A stretch of 64,000 nucleotides of DNA from an uncultured Opitutaceae bacterium (GTDB lineage Bacteria; Verrucomicrobiota; Verrucomicrobiia; Opitutales; Opitutaceae), in contig OX638348.1 of the NCBI GenBank assembly GCA_951813085.1, forward strand, positions 2,923,627-2,987,626, written 5' to 3'. Below are positions 27,593-37,625 of this stretch, in pieces. A model generated the notes under the pieces. That model saw nothing but the letters and a program-made list of their open reading frames with translations, was not told the DNA's origin and ran no database searches. Numbering within the stretch: the first letter of the stretch is position 1; each line of letters opens with the position of its first letter. Position numbers and translations under genes: made by a program.

Positions 27593-28131
27593 TTACTCAA
27601 TACAACTGGTAAAATCAACTGCTGCAGCGATTCCGCATTGCTCTCGTTATCGACGTACCCGCCCCCAGAATCTGGGACGAACGCTGGCCAAATGATATTG
27701 AATAAGAAGACCCGGTAAGGATCGTCATCGTCGTAGACATAGCCGTCGGGCATGGATACTACGACCTTATAGTATTTTTCACTATCCGACATCGTCGCCC
27801 CATCTTGCTCCAGCGTATCCAAATCGCTACTTGCATAGAACTCAACGTCGCTCAGCAGGAAGCTCTCATGAAAGACATCGTATATCAAATCAGTGCCACC
27901 TGGGCCCGCTCCCACATCGACGATAGTCGCTCCACGCAATTCCAATTCCAGCAACGACTTTATTTCAACTGCATTGGGCGCTTGCAGTTCCGTATTCGAA
28001 TTTCGATACGAAAGGGCAACCAAACCTATTGCGGGAACGACAATGATTGCGAATACGGCGAGCGACAGCACCGTCTCGAGAAGAGTGAACCCTCTCCTTG
28101 AAAGCTTAACTGTTCCCACGCGTACTCTCAT
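27589..28131 (-). CDS. Verru_Chthon cassette protein B-like / GspI-PilV-type pseudopilin
   Basis: 180 residues. Its prepilin signal is RRGFTLLETVLSLAVFAIIV, with Glu5. The short globular domain after it (LLELELRGATIVDVG, YKVVVSMPDGYVY) fits the PilV/GspI class. It overlaps both neighbours by four bases, so translation of the set is coupled. Prepilin peptidase would process it in the inner membrane. Frame intact. Confidence 0.8.
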   Translation of the reverse strand: MRVRVGTVKLSRRGFTLLETVLSLAVFAIIVVPAIGLVALSYRNSNTELQAPNAVEIKSLLELELRGATIVDVGAGPGGTDLIYDVFHESFLLSDVEFYASSDLDTLEQDGATMSDSEKYYKVVVSMPDGYVYDDDDPYRVFLFNIIWPAFVPDSGGGYVDNESNAESLQQLILPVVLSK

Positions 28132-28904
28132 AGCTCGTTCGGATCATTGACCGCATAGCTTACCCCATTAGCTCTCAGATAAATTCCAACCGTGAATTGA
28201 CTATTCTCAAAGAGCAGATTCCCATCCGCCTGATAGCTCGCCAATCCCAGAACGATATGGTTTCCGATGGCGCCAGAGGCGCTCGAGCACACTCCAAAAT
28301 CGGACTTCTTGACGTGTCCATCGGGACCAAATTGAAAGCCGATCCAATCCTGTTCCATACCCGTCGAGGCATCCAAGGAAACAGCGTTGTCAACCGGGTA
28401 CTCGACCGCCCCAACCGCCAAGCTCGATCCGCTGCCCGTGCAATAGTATTCGCTCCGCATGTCTGGATCCGCGCCCACCGCTGGCCATACGGAATCAAAG
28501 GCGAACCCATCCGTCAGCGGGGCTACAGGCTGCGGTACGAAATAGACTCCCTCCGGCAGATAGATCCCTGAATGAGCGGCCTCCCAATTCGTCGAATCGT
28601 ATTCCTGCTCGACGAGCACTCCCACGTAACGGAGAAACTTGTCAGGATCGTCTTTATCGTAATTCACGATCAACATAGAATTCGTTCCCTAGACGATCGC
28701 CTGCTGCCGCGCGAACCGTAGCATACTATGAATTTCGTTGCGGGCCGCATTCGCAGCGCCTGGCGGCACACTCGCTTCGTATCCAACAATACCCATCGTC
28801 GCGAGCACCACTATAATAGATAGCTCAACCACGATCTCGAATAGCGTGAAGCCTCGGCGTAACTGCAGCCTGCGAGCATAAAGCAATTTGCGCGATTCAA
28901 TCAT
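28128..28904 (-). pseudogene. Verru_Chthon cassette protein D-like / GspH-FimT-type pseudopilin, in-frame TAG
   Basis: The signal RRGFTLFEIVVELSIIVVLA is followed by NEIHSMLRFARQQAIV, the standard FimT/GspH helix (R-x-A-R-x-x-A-I). A TAG at 28689-28691 then interrupts the frame. The same frame continues GTNSMLIVNYDKDDPDKFL, giving a full ~258-residue protein ending at 28128. Nothing downstream looks degraded, so one base change is enough. Alternatives are a sequencing error or a true nonsense mutation. An internal ATG shortly after the stop could give a helix-less fragment only. Confidence 0.72.
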
Positions 28905-29489
28905 TCTGCGTAAATATTGTCCTGATTGCTCGCCCCAGCCTCGTTGTTTTGACCTTCTGCGGTAATGTCCGTGTACAAGCTATCGGGCCCCGCGGAGAAA
29001 AGGACATAGTTGAAGTTTTCCCAGTTAGAGTCATCCGGATCGTAGCGATATTGAAACGGTGTCCCCCACGGATCGATAATCGTATTGCTAACGAGTGCAG
29101 GCGTTCCCCCAATTACCGGAAAGCTGGAATTCGCAAACTCAAGCGCGCTGCGATCCAGCATCGGTGGAAAATTTCCCAGCGCTCCATTCGGAGCCAAGGA
29201 ACCATTCAGGGCATTGAACAAGACAAGCTCCATCGAAGGCGTACTGCCACCTACCATCGTTTTCCGGGGATATTCCCCGAACCGAATGCGGTAGGCTTCA
29301 AGGAAGGGCTTGCTGAATGTGAATAATATCAGCGTGAGCTTGCTTCCTTTTCGACTGCGGCAGCAGACCACCTACTCCCGTAGCGAGCATTGTCATAGTG
29401 ATAGCGATGACCGCAACCGCCGTTAGTATCTCGAGCAGGGTAAATCCTCTCTTGGCAGCTAGGTTCTGGACGCATCTCAGCATATCCAT
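28901..29489 (-). pseudogene. GspG-like major pseudopilin, frameshift
   Basis: First gene of the operon. The signal KRGFTLLEILTAVAVIAITM has Glu5. After HIQQAL the frame stops. Removing one C of CTTCCTTG (29302-29303) restores LEAYRIRFGEYPRKT, and later IIDPWGTPFQYRYDPD, the major-pseudopilin pattern in which a Pro-Trp-Gly-x-Pro-Tyr-like motif precedes the calcium-site region of GspG. The restored protein is ~195 residues. It is probably the fibre subunit of the set. A one-base insertion or a sequencing error is likely. Confidence 0.75.
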
Positions 29490-29581
29490 ACCCTATCACC
29501 TTCAGGGCCGAAACGCACCCCAAGCGCGAATTCGTCCAAACTATCGCTCTAGGAGAACTGCGGTCGATTGATCCAGACCGG

Positions 29582-31528
29582 CTAACCTTGCTCTTGAAGC
29601 TGTCGCACTACCGAAACATCCTCAAGCGTGGTCGTGTCACCGTGAATCTCCTTGCCCGCTGCGATGTCCTTCAAGAGACGCCGCATGATCTTTCCACTGC
29701 GCGTCTTCGGAAGAGCCGTCGCAAATCGGATTTCATCTGGCTTGGCGAACGGTCCGATTTCCCCGCCAACGTGCGCTCGAAGCGTCGCTTTGAGAGCATC
29801 ATTGCCCTTGTAGCCGTCCTTCAAGGTCACAAAGCAAACAATGGCGCTTCCTTTGATGTCATGCGGTCGTCCTACTGTCGCTGACTCCGCTACAGAAGGA
29901 TGGCTCACCAACGCGCTTTCAATCTCAGCCGTACCGAGTCGATGTCCTGAAACATTCAATACGTCGTCGATGCGACCGACTATCCAGAAATAGCCGTCCT
30001 TGTCCTGTCGGCATCCATCGCCGCAAAAATACACTCCATCGTATTCGCTCCAATAGGTTTCCTTGTAGCGCCTATTATCGCCATACAGCGTACGCAGCAT
30101 GCTGGGCCAGGGTTGCGTAAGCACGAGTTTACCGCTCCTGCCTCTACGCACTTCCCTGCCGGCGTCATTGAACACCTTAGCTACGACGCCAAAAAACGGC
30201 AAGCCAGCGGAACCCGGCTTCGAATAGGCTGCTCCCGGAAGCGTGGTGATCATTATTCCCCCTGTCTCGGTTTGCCACCAGGTATCCACGATTGGGCAAC
30301 GCCCTCCGCCAATGACCTTGTGATACCATTTCCAGGCTTCCGGATTGATCGGCTCCCCCACGGACCCCAGCAGACGCAATGAACTAAGATCGTGCTTCTT
30401 TATATGCGCTTCGCCCCATTTCATGAAGGCGCGAATCGCCGTCGGAGCCGTGTAGAAGATCGTGACCTTATGGTGATCGACGATTGACCAGAACCGATCC
30501 GGTCCTGGCTCGTTAGGAGCGCCTTCGTAAATCACATTGGTCCCGCCATTGCTCAATATTCCGTAGACCACGTAGCTATGGCCCGTAATCCAGCCGATGT
30601 CAGCCGTGCACCAGTACGTGTCGCTTTCGCGAAGATCGAATACGTATTTCGACGTCATCGTAGTGCCGAGCAGGTAACCGCCACTGGTATGCAGGACCCC
30701 TTTGGGCTTACCTGTGCTGCCGCTGGTATAAAGGACGAAAAGCGGAGTCTCGCTGTCGAATGCCTTGGCTTTGTGAACGTGCGATGCATTCGCCACGAGA
30801 TCGTGCCACCAGTGATCGCGGCCTTTTTTCATGTGAACGCGATTGGAAGCGCGCTTGAGGGTAATCACGTTCTCGACTGAAGGGCAACCCTTCAGGGCTT
30901 CGTTCACGTTCGCCTTTAAATCGATGATCTTGCCGCGGCGCCAACCGCCATCCGCCGTGATCACCAGCTTTGCAGAGCAGTCATTCACGCGATCCTTGAT
31001 CGATTCAGAACTGAAACCACCGAAAATAACGGTATGGACCGCGCCGATTCGGGCGCATGACAGCATTGCAACAACTGCCTCCGCCACCATAGGCATGTAA
31101 ATCGCCACCCGGTCCCCTTTTCGTATTCCCATCGTCTCCAAGGCATTGGAAAAGCGGCAGATCTCAGTGTGCAATTGCCTGTAAGTCAGGGTCTTCTGAT
31201 CACCTGGCTCTCCCTCGAAAATCAGGGCCGCCTTGTTTTCGCGAGCCGTTCCCAGGTGCCGATCGACGCAATTCTCACACACATTAAGCTTGCCACCCAC
31301 AAACCATTTAGCATGAGGTTCTTTCCACTTGAGGGTTTGCTTCCAAGGCTTCCGCCAAAGGAGCAAATCTTTTGCTTGAGTATTCCAAAACTTTTTTGGA
31401 TTCTTCACGGACTCCGAGTAAAGCCTCTTGTATTCGGCCAGACTTTGGATGGCAGCCTGTTTCTTAAATTCCTGAGAAGGCGAAACTTTTTCACCTTTTT
31501 GCGTTACTGAAGATTTTTTATCTGCCAC
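29582..31528 (-). CDS. acs: Acetyl-CoA synthetase (AMP-forming)
   Basis: 648 residues, typical length. It activates acetate to acetyl-CoA through acetyl-AMP. Signatures: [14 protein letters not shown] (adenylate/P-loop motif), [12 protein letters not shown]-like [30 protein letters not shown] and the C-terminal [15 protein letters not shown], whose Lys is acetylated in regulated homologues. The N-terminus carries the ACAS_N part ([17 protein letters not shown]). The gene is single and lies upstream of the pseudopilin operon with 92 bases between, so co-transcription is possible but not shown. Confidence 0.95.
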   Translation of the reverse strand: MADKKSSVTQKGEKVSPSQEFKKQAAIQSLAEYKRLYSESVKNPKKFWNTQAKDLLLWRKPWKQTLKWKEPHAKWFVGGKLNVCENCVDRHLGTARENKAALIFEGEPGDQKTLTYRQLHTEICRFSNALETMGIRKGDRVAIYMPMVAEAVVAMLSCARIGAVHTVIFGGFSSESIKDRVNDCSAKLVITADGGWRRGKIIDLKANVNEALKGCPSVENVITLKRASNRVHMKKGRDHWWHDLVANASHVHKAKAFDSETPLFVLYTSGSTGKPKGVLHTSGGYLLGTTMTSKYVFDLRESDTYWCTADIGWITGHSYVVYGILSNGGTNVIYEGAPNEPGPDRFWSIVDHHKVTIFYTAPTAIRAFMKWGEAHIKKHDLSSLRLLGSVGEPINPEAWKWYHKVIGGGRCPIVDTWWQTETGGIMITTLPGAAYSKPGSAGLPFFGVVAKVFNDAGREVRRGRSGKLVLTQPWPSMLRTLYGDNRRYKETYWSEYDGVYFCGDGCRQDKDGYFWIVGRIDDVLNVSGHRLGTAEIESALVSHPSVAESATVGRPHDIKGSAIVCFVTLKDGYKGNDALKATLRAHVGGEIGPFAKPDEIRFATALPKTRSGKIMRRLLKDIAAGKEIHGDTTTLEDVSVVRQLQEQG

Positions 31529-31745
31529 GAAAATTCCTTAATTTAGAAATAGATTGAGGTTTGGAAAAGCCGAATACCAGCAAGATCGCTGTTGAGGGTC
31601 AAGTCTCGGATCCACAAGCGAATTCTCAATTCGAATATTTGATTACAACGAGCTGATCGAGCGTCGCTTAACGCCGCGCTTGTATTTGAAAACAACTACA
31701 AAAGCTCTCCTTCCAAACAATAACCCGCCCGCAAACGCGACGCGT

Positions 31746-32879
31746 ATGGCAGACGAAAACGATAAGAACAACGAACAGACCGTCCAGGTCGAAGGTGTCC
31801 TAGAGGTCACGAAAAAGAAAACTGGGCAACTGCTCGACCTAACTAAGAACGGTCGGCAACGACCGACCGACCCTTTCATTCCCAAAGAGTTGATTCGTCG
31901 ATTCAAGTTGAAGAGCGGCAACTATATCGTCGCTCAAGCCACGGCAGATCCCCGCTTTCAGAATCCAAAGGTTCGATACATCGACACAGTCGACGGGCTC
32001 ACGGTTGACGAACGGAGGAAGAAGCTAGAATTCACTCAGCTGACGACCATTACTCCTGAAGAGCAAATCAAGCTCGAGACCGATCAAAAGCGGATGACTA
32101 CCCGAGCCATGGACCTTTTCTGCCCGCTCGGCAAGGGTACGCGCGGGCTCATCGTCGCCCCGCCTCGAACCGGAAAGACCACCTTGCTTACGCATATCGC
32201 CCAAGGGGTTGGAGCGAATCACCCAGAGATCCAGCTAATGATTCTTCTGGTCGATGAACGCCCTGAAGAAGTCACCGATTTTCGACGTAACATCGAGGGC
32301 GAGGTATGGGCTTCGTCCAACGACGAGGACCTTCCCAGCCATATTCGAGTCGCGGATCTTTGCATTGAGCGGGCCAAGCGCCTCGTTGAAGTCGGCAAGG
32401 ACGTCGTCATATTGATGGACTCGATTACGCGATTGGCCCGGGCACACAACGCCGCCAAGAAATCGGGGCGCACGATGTCGGGGGGGCTCGACATACGAGC
32501 GCTTGAAAAGCCGCGGCAAATTTTTGCAGCTGCTCGGAATACCGAAGAAAAAGGCAGCTTGACCATTGTCGCGTCTGCGCTGATCGAAACGGGCAGCCGC
32601 ATGGACGACATGATTTTCCAAGAATTCAAGGGCACGGGCAACATGGAGATGGTACTCGATCGAAAGGTCGCTGAAATGCGCCTTTACCCCGCCATGAATA
32701 TCGCCTCTTCAGGCACGAGACGAGAAGAGCTACTGATTCCAGAAGAGGTTCTGGAAGGAATACATTTCTTCCGACGCGCCTTGGTGCAGCAAAAGACGGA
32801 AGACGCAACGGAAACGATGCTCACGCGCCTTTCAAAAACGGAGAGCAATCAAGATCTTCTCGATCTAATCAGCCGCTAG
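31746..32879 (+). CDS. rho: Transcription termination factor Rho
   Basis: 377 residues from ATG 31746; an upstream in-frame TTG (31680) would add 22 unlikely residues. It is the RNA-dependent ATPase that ends transcription. It has a short RNA-binding CSD-type domain (GVLEVTKKKTGQLLD, VAQATADPRFQNPKVRYID), Walker A APPRTGKTTLL, Walker B DVVILMDSITRLARAHN, the Q-loop segment TMSGGLDIRALEKPRQIFAAARN and the R-loop EFKGTGNMEMVLDR. The N-terminus lacks the long insertion found in some phyla. Frame intact. Confidence 0.96.
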   Translation: MADENDKNNEQTVQVEGVLEVTKKKTGQLLDLTKNGRQRPTDPFIPKELIRRFKLKSGNYIVAQATADPRFQNPKVRYIDTVDGLTVDERRKKLEFTQLTTITPEEQIKLETDQKRMTTRAMDLFCPLGKGTRGLIVAPPRTGKTTLLTHIAQGVGANHPEIQLMILLVDERPEEVTDFRRNIEGEVWASSNDEDLPSHIRVADLCIERAKRLVEVGKDVVILMDSITRLARAHNAAKKSGRTMSGGLDIRALEKPRQIFAAARNTEEKGSLTIVASALIETGSRMDDMIFQEFKGTGNMEMVLDRKVAEMRLYPAMNIASSGTRREELLIPEEVLEGIHFFRRALVQQKTEDATETMLTRLSKTESNQDLLDLISR

Positions 32880-33007
32880 CGACGAAGCCCGATTCCAGGT
32901 TCCCCCCTCCAGAGCGACTCTAATGCAGGCCCCGAACCCGATTTAATCGAAATCTACCCACTTCGCGCTTGAACTAGAAAAAACTGCTGGCAGAAAAGAC
33001 TGTTTCT

Positions 33008-33037
33008 CTCCTCATCGCTCTCGAGGAGTTCCTTTTT
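33008..33037 (+). terminator. Weak terminator candidate after rho
   Basis: CTCCTC (33008-33013) pairs with GAGGAG (33023-33028), with a nine-base loop, then TTCCTTTTT. A short stem, so uncertain. The GAGGAG could instead take part in translation of the next gene, though 23 bases to its ATG is far. Confidence 0.3.
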
Positions 33038-33051
33038 ATATAGAACCTTTT

Positions 33052-34815
33052 ATGGAAAGCTTCTCACAACAGTGTCTCGACATGGCTCGCTCCATGCTCA
33101 GCCACAATTTGGACTCCATCAACCAGGATGGGACAATTACCCCGGTAGCCGGGGAAGAGCCTCGCCTGGACGAGCCAGGACACGCGGCGCTCGCGATCGG
33201 AGAATTCTACCGCGCCACCGGAGAAGCAGAACTGGAGGGGAAAGACCTGATCGACCTCGCCGCTCGCTGTATCACCGCTCAAGTTTTTCGCGATCCTCCT
33301 CAGGAAAATGGATTGGCCTACGCTGCCTTGGCCCTGCTTTCATTCGGTCCCTCGAAAGAGCGCAACCCAGTTTGGGAGCGGCTCGTAGACGAAACGCGCG
33401 AGCAGCTCGACAAGCTCTTGCTCAATCGAAGCGACTACGAAAATCACTGGCAGATATTCAATATCTCAAAAGCGGTTTGCCGTTTCAGCCTCGGGCTTTC
33501 CAAGAAAGACGAAACCGGTCGACTGATTGAACGCTTCCTCGCTCGCATCGACGAATCCAGCTCGAACGGGTATTTCGACGACGTCGATGAAGGGATCGGC
33601 GGTTCGTTCTCTCTCTACGGCGTAATGTCCTTCGTATTCATTCGCCAGTCCCTTCAGCTTCATTCGAACCCGGGTCTGAGGGAGCGCAAGCTGCCGAGCC
33701 TTCGAACCTACGCTCAGAAGTACATCAAGATTCTTCCCGACCTCGTTCGCGAGGATGGATTGGGTTGGGCCTTCTCGAAAAGCTCGGGAGCCTATGGCCA
33801 GATGCACTTGATCAGCCTGCTGCTTCAAGGCTTTCGCGATGGATGGGTCCCCGAAGACCGTCAGCAGAAGTACTTCGACCTGCTGCGGAGACTCTTCTAC
33901 TTTTTCTACGTCACTTTCCTGGATCAAGAACATGGGTTTCTAATCGTACGTGACGGGGAACGCACTGCATTCGCCAACCACACCACGCGTCTTTCCAACT
34001 TCGACGGCGCTCGCTACCTAAGTCAGTGGGCTCGCTTATCCAAGGATATTACCGCTCCCAAGGCCGCCGCTCCGGAGCCCTTCAAATCCGGTTGTCGCTT
34101 CGTAATCTTCGATAAGGCGAACAAGAAGGAGCAAGGGCTGCTCCTCTACCGAAATGTCGACACTGGCCTGCAAATCCAGATGCCTCTGGTGTCCTGCGGA
34201 GGAAATCCCACCGCAGACTGCCTGCCCTTCCCTCACTCGCCCGGCGTATTCGATTGGCCAAACAATCACTACCTTCCGGTATTGCTGCCAGAATTGACGT
34301 TTCGAGGCGAGCAGTTCATTCCCGCGTTCTACGGCAAGAAGTGCACAATCGGCCTTGGCTTCAAGCGCTCTTTCTACTTTCGCTACGAACAACCCGACCT
34401 CATCACAAAAGAGGAAAAAATAGTTTCGGATATCGGCTCCTGCAAGGTGAGCTGGACCTTCGCAGGCAACAAGATTACGAGCGAATTTATTTATACCGTC
34501 AAAAACCAGATCACTCTTGATCGGTTCCGCTACGTACTCGCTATCGGTTCGCCTCACTCTAGCTGCCGCGTGGATTCCACTCCAATGCTCGGTCAGGAAG
34601 GTTTGCGCTGCCAAGTCCAGAAAGACGATTTCCAGGGAGTCTGGAAGGAAACTGAGGTTATCACCAATGACGTGACCTACCGGACGAATTACGGCAATCT
34701 CCACTACCTGCAAACGCTGGAACGGGATCATCCGCTCATCATGCGTCCCGGACAGACCTACCGACTCACCGTTTCTTTCGACCCCGATATCATCGCCGTC
34801 GGAGAGACCGAATAA
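33052..34815 (+). CDS. Conserved protein of unknown function, alpha/alpha-toroid-like (DUF2264- or heparinase-like)
   Basis: 587 residues, no signal peptide. The first ~350 residues are rich in paired helices with Trp, Tyr and His near their ends (ENHWQIFNISKAVCRF, GWAFSKSSGAYGQMHLISLLLQ, LFYFFYVTFLDQEHGF), like an alpha/alpha toroid. The last ~230 residues are beta-rich (GCRFVIFDKANKKEQGLLLY, FKRSFYFRYEQ), as in the beta-sandwich of polysaccharide lyases. I recognise no catalytic motif with certainty. It might act on an intracellular glycan, but that is only inference. It is followed by hisF after 32 bases. Confidence 0.6.
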   Translation: MESFSQQCLDMARSMLSHNLDSINQDGTITPVAGEEPRLDEPGHAALAIGEFYRATGEAELEGKDLIDLAARCITAQVFRDPPQENGLAYAALALLSFGPSKERNPVWERLVDETREQLDKLLLNRSDYENHWQIFNISKAVCRFSLGLSKKDETGRLIERFLARIDESSSNGYFDDVDEGIGGSFSLYGVMSFVFIRQSLQLHSNPGLRERKLPSLRTYAQKYIKILPDLVREDGLGWAFSKSSGAYGQMHLISLLLQGFRDGWVPEDRQQKYFDLLRRLFYFFYVTFLDQEHGFLIVRDGERTAFANHTTRLSNFDGARYLSQWARLSKDITAPKAAAPEPFKSGCRFVIFDKANKKEQGLLLYRNVDTGLQIQMPLVSCGGNPTADCLPFPHSPGVFDWPNNHYLPVLLPELTFRGEQFIPAFYGKKCTIGLGFKRSFYFRYEQPDLITKEEKIVSDIGSCKVSWTFAGNKITSEFIYTVKNQITLDRFRYVLAIGSPHSSCRVDSTPMLGQEGLRCQVQKDDFQGVWKETEVITNDVTYRTNYGNLHYLQTLERDHPLIMRPGQTYRLTVSFDPDIIAVGETE

Positions 34816-34847
34816 GGTCCGAATAACGGATCCCCAATCGTCATCGG

Positions 34848-35603
34848 GTGCTTGCAAAACGGATAATCCCTTGCCTCGACGTTCACGCTGGACGCGTGGT
34901 CAAAGGCGTAAATTTCAAGGAGCTTCGCGATGCGGGCGATCCGGTCGACTGCGCCAAGGCCTACGATGAACAGGGGGCTGACGAGCTCGTATTTCTCGAT
35001 ATAACCGCCTCAAGCGACGAGCGAGAGATCATGCACAACGTCGTCGAGAAAACGGCTTCGGAATGCTTCATGCCGCTCACCGTCGGCGGTGGGCTTCGTA
35101 ATATCGACAATATCACGCAAATGCTGCATTCGGGAGCGGACAAGGTAAGCTTGAATACCGCCGCTATCAACGATCCAGATCTCATACTGAATTCAGCGCG
35201 CAAGTTTGGGAACCAATGCATCGTCCTCGCTATCGACGCCAAGCGAGATGGGAACAGCTGGCGCGTATTCACTCACGGAGGACGAAACCCAACGCCTCTC
35301 GACGCCATCGAGTGGGCAAAGCAGGGCGTCTCGCTCGGAGCTGGGGAAATTCTGCTCACAAGCATGGACGCGGACGGTACGCTCGCTGGCTATGACATAG
35401 AATTGACGCGCCGTATTTCTGAAGCCGTCGAGGTTCCCGTTATCGCATCAGGCGGAGCCGGAAACTTGGATCACCTAGTTGAGGTTCTTGAAAAAGGAAA
35501 GGCGGACGCCGTTCTCGCTGCCAGCATTTTCCATTTCGGTACCTACACGATCGAGGAAGCGAAGCAGCGCCTGGCGAAATCCAATCTTCCCGTCAGGCTA
35601 TAA
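34848..35603 (+). CDS. hisF: Imidazole glycerol phosphate synthase subunit HisF
   Basis: 251 residues, GTG start at 34848. The cyclase half of the HisFH enzyme; with ammonia from HisH it makes imidazole glycerol phosphate in histidine synthesis. Landmarks: [21 protein letters not shown] (Asp11), LTVGGGLRN, the second-half AIDAKRDG with the catalytic Asp, [15 protein letters not shown] and VIASGGAG. It is isolated from other his genes, which are not in the window. Confidence 0.96.
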   Translation: MLAKRIIPCLDVHAGRVVKGVNFKELRDAGDPVDCAKAYDEQGADELVFLDITASSDEREIMHNVVEKTASECFMPLTVGGGLRNIDNITQMLHSGADKVSLNTAAINDPDLILNSARKFGNQCIVLAIDAKRDGNSWRVFTHGGRNPTPLDAIEWAKQGVSLGAGEILLTSMDADGTLAGYDIELTRRISEAVEVPVIASGGAGNLDHLVEVLEKGKADAVLAASIFHFGTYTIEEAKQRLAKSNLPVRL

Positions 35604-35664
35604 CCACCCTCATTCGCAAGTAAAACCGCTTGGCAAACGCGCACCCTTCCCTTAACTCATCCCC

Positions 35665-36060
35665 ATGATCAAATTTCTCCACACGCGCATCCGCGTTAGC
35701 GATCTCGAAAAGTCAATCGACTGGTACTGCAAGAATTGCGGCTTTCAAATCCGCAAACGCAATGACAAGAGCCCTTCCGGCAACCAGATCGTACATCTCG
35801 AGCTGCCAGGCAACGCCCACAATCTCGAACTCACCTATTCGCCCGACTACAAAGTCGAATTCCCCGAGGACCTCATGCACACCTGTCTTGGCGTGGACGA
35901 CATCGTATCCTATTGCCAAATGCTCGAAGACAACGGAGAAGAGGTCTGGCCAGGCGACTGGAAGACCAAATTCACCACGGGCGGCTTAAAGATGGCTTTC
36001 ATTACCGATCCCGACGGATACGAGGTGGAGATACTCGAGAATAAAGGCGATCTTGCCTAG
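35665..36060 (+). CDS. VOC-family, lactoylglutathione-lyase-like protein
   Basis: 131 residues covering one vicinal-oxygen-chelate domain. It has FLHTRIRVSDLEKSIDWYCK (metal-binding His), HLELPGNAHNLELTYSPDY (Glu), LMHTCLGVDDIV (His) and ITDPDGYEVEILEN (Glu), the full set of glyoxalase I metal ligands. It is probably a GloA-like detoxifying enzyme for methylglyoxal adducts, but close relatives with other substrates exist. Encoded separately after hisF. Confidence 0.85.
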   Translation: MIKFLHTRIRVSDLEKSIDWYCKNCGFQIRKRNDKSPSGNQIVHLELPGNAHNLELTYSPDYKVEFPEDLMHTCLGVDDIVSYCQMLEDNGEEVWPGDWKTKFTTGGLKMAFITDPDGYEVEILENKGDLA

Positions 36061-36120
36061 CCAAATTCTTGACAGGGGTTCGCCCTCGCATGGCGAGACC
36101 TCCGCATACGAATCCGACGC

Positions 36121-37456
36121 TTAATCCAGCATCTGCACGATCTCGCCTTCCACGAAATCAGCAGTAAGCCGTACCAGTTTCACTTCGGCGCAGCGATTCG
36201 CTAAATCGTCCCCACCCATCGCGTCGCGTGGAACGACTACACGAATGTAGTTATCCGTGTATGACGGCCATGATTCAGGCTTTGGGTTCTCGAATAGCGC
36301 ACGCATCGTTTGCCCTAAATAGGACTCGTAGAAATCGTAGCGCTTTTTAGCGGCCAATCGCCGTAAATAGGCGCTACGCCGCTGGCGCTCTTCAATCGGC
36401 ACCTGATCCTCCCTACGAGCCGCTACTGTCCCCTCCCCGCTCTGAGAAAGGAAATACATGGCAAAAATCGAACGGATTCTCCAGGAAAACACGGCAAGTT
36501 TCCTGAAATGCGTCTTCAGACTCGCTTGGGAAACCAACCATTATATCCGTCCCAATGTACAAATCGTCGACGATTCGATGGGCCAGATGAAGAAAGTCTA
36601 AGTATTCAGATATTGAATACCTTCTTCGCATTTCCTTCAAAACGAGATCGCTTCCTGACTGCAAGGGAATATGAAAGAACGGCAGCAACGCATGATCGGG
36701 ATCATTCATGAGCATGAAAAGGGCTTCCGGAATTGTGGTCGGTTCAATACTGCTGATTCGAATGCGATCGATTCCTTCAATCGAGTTCAGACCATCCAGC
36801 ACCCGCAACAAGTCCGCTTCTTTTGTTAGGTAGGTACCGATATTGACGCCAGTGATGACTACCTCCCGAACTCCTTGGGCCGCCTTCGCGCGAGCCTCGT
36901 CCAATAGGTTATTGAAATCGCGGGACCGTGAGGCACCACGAGCCAAGGGAATTATGCAAAAACTGCATACGAAGCTGCAACCGTCCTGTATCTTCAGGTT
37001 CGCCCGCTGATTGAAGGGAAGGTCCCCGAAAAACGAAATCGAAAAATCGTCTTGGCTAATCTTGTCGCGTATGATGACAGGCGCCTCGTTCTTTTCCTGT
37101 CCTATGAAATCCACCACGCTCATCTTCTCCTGATTGCCGATAATCAAATCCACTCCTCCAATCGAGGCGATCTCCTTCGACCCCATTTGAGAGTAGCAAT
37201 CGATCACGGCGGTATAGGCCTCAGGATTCCGCCGCACAAACTGTCGAATGGTTTGGCGACACTTCGAATCCGCCAGATTGGTAACCGTGCAGGTATTTAT
37301 GATCCCAAAATCCGCTTCCTCGCCGAACGGCACGATTTCATAGCCTTCCTCCTGAAGCCGTTGCTGGATCAGCAGCGTTTCAGACTGATTCAAGCGACAT
37401 CCCAACGTATGCAAGGACGCTCGTTTCGAATTTGGCTGTGTGGTCGCGGTCACCAT
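36121..37456 (-). pseudogene. mtaB: MtaB-like tRNA t6A37 methylthiotransferase, one-base frameshift
   Basis: Radical-SAM enzyme that adds a methylthio group to t6A37 of tRNA. The N-terminal domain (LHTLGCRLNQSET, INTCTVTNLADSKCRQ) and the radical-SAM site CSFVCSFC are clear, with GVREVVITGVNIG and PLQSGSD downstream. The frame is lost after PFSERGG. Removing one C from the run at 36430-36433 restores GTVAARREDQVPIEERQ and a TRAM-like C-terminus ending at 36121, ~444 residues in all. A housekeeping gene with an intact remainder, so a sequence error is the best explanation. Confidence 0.85.
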
Positions 37457-37625
37457 AAATCAGCCCGAAACTCATAAGCTCAATCCGAACAATGTCATTA
37501 AAAAAACGCTCCATCGCTCCCCTATTGAACGTGAATATCCATCCCGCTTTCGCTCGTAATTTGGATAGTCGGCGATCCAATGAGCCATTAGGCGCCAATG
37601 AAGCGTTTTTGGACTCGCGCCACCT

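Noticed and set aside
333-28691. Reassigned TAG or TGA codons in this organism
   Set aside because: Many genes here end properly at TAG or TGA, and most lesions are indels, so code change does not explain the pattern.
34036-34857. A 273-codon minus-strand ORF opposite the toroid-like gene
   Set aside because: No recognisable motif; the plus-strand gene is longer and has coherent helix and strand patterns.
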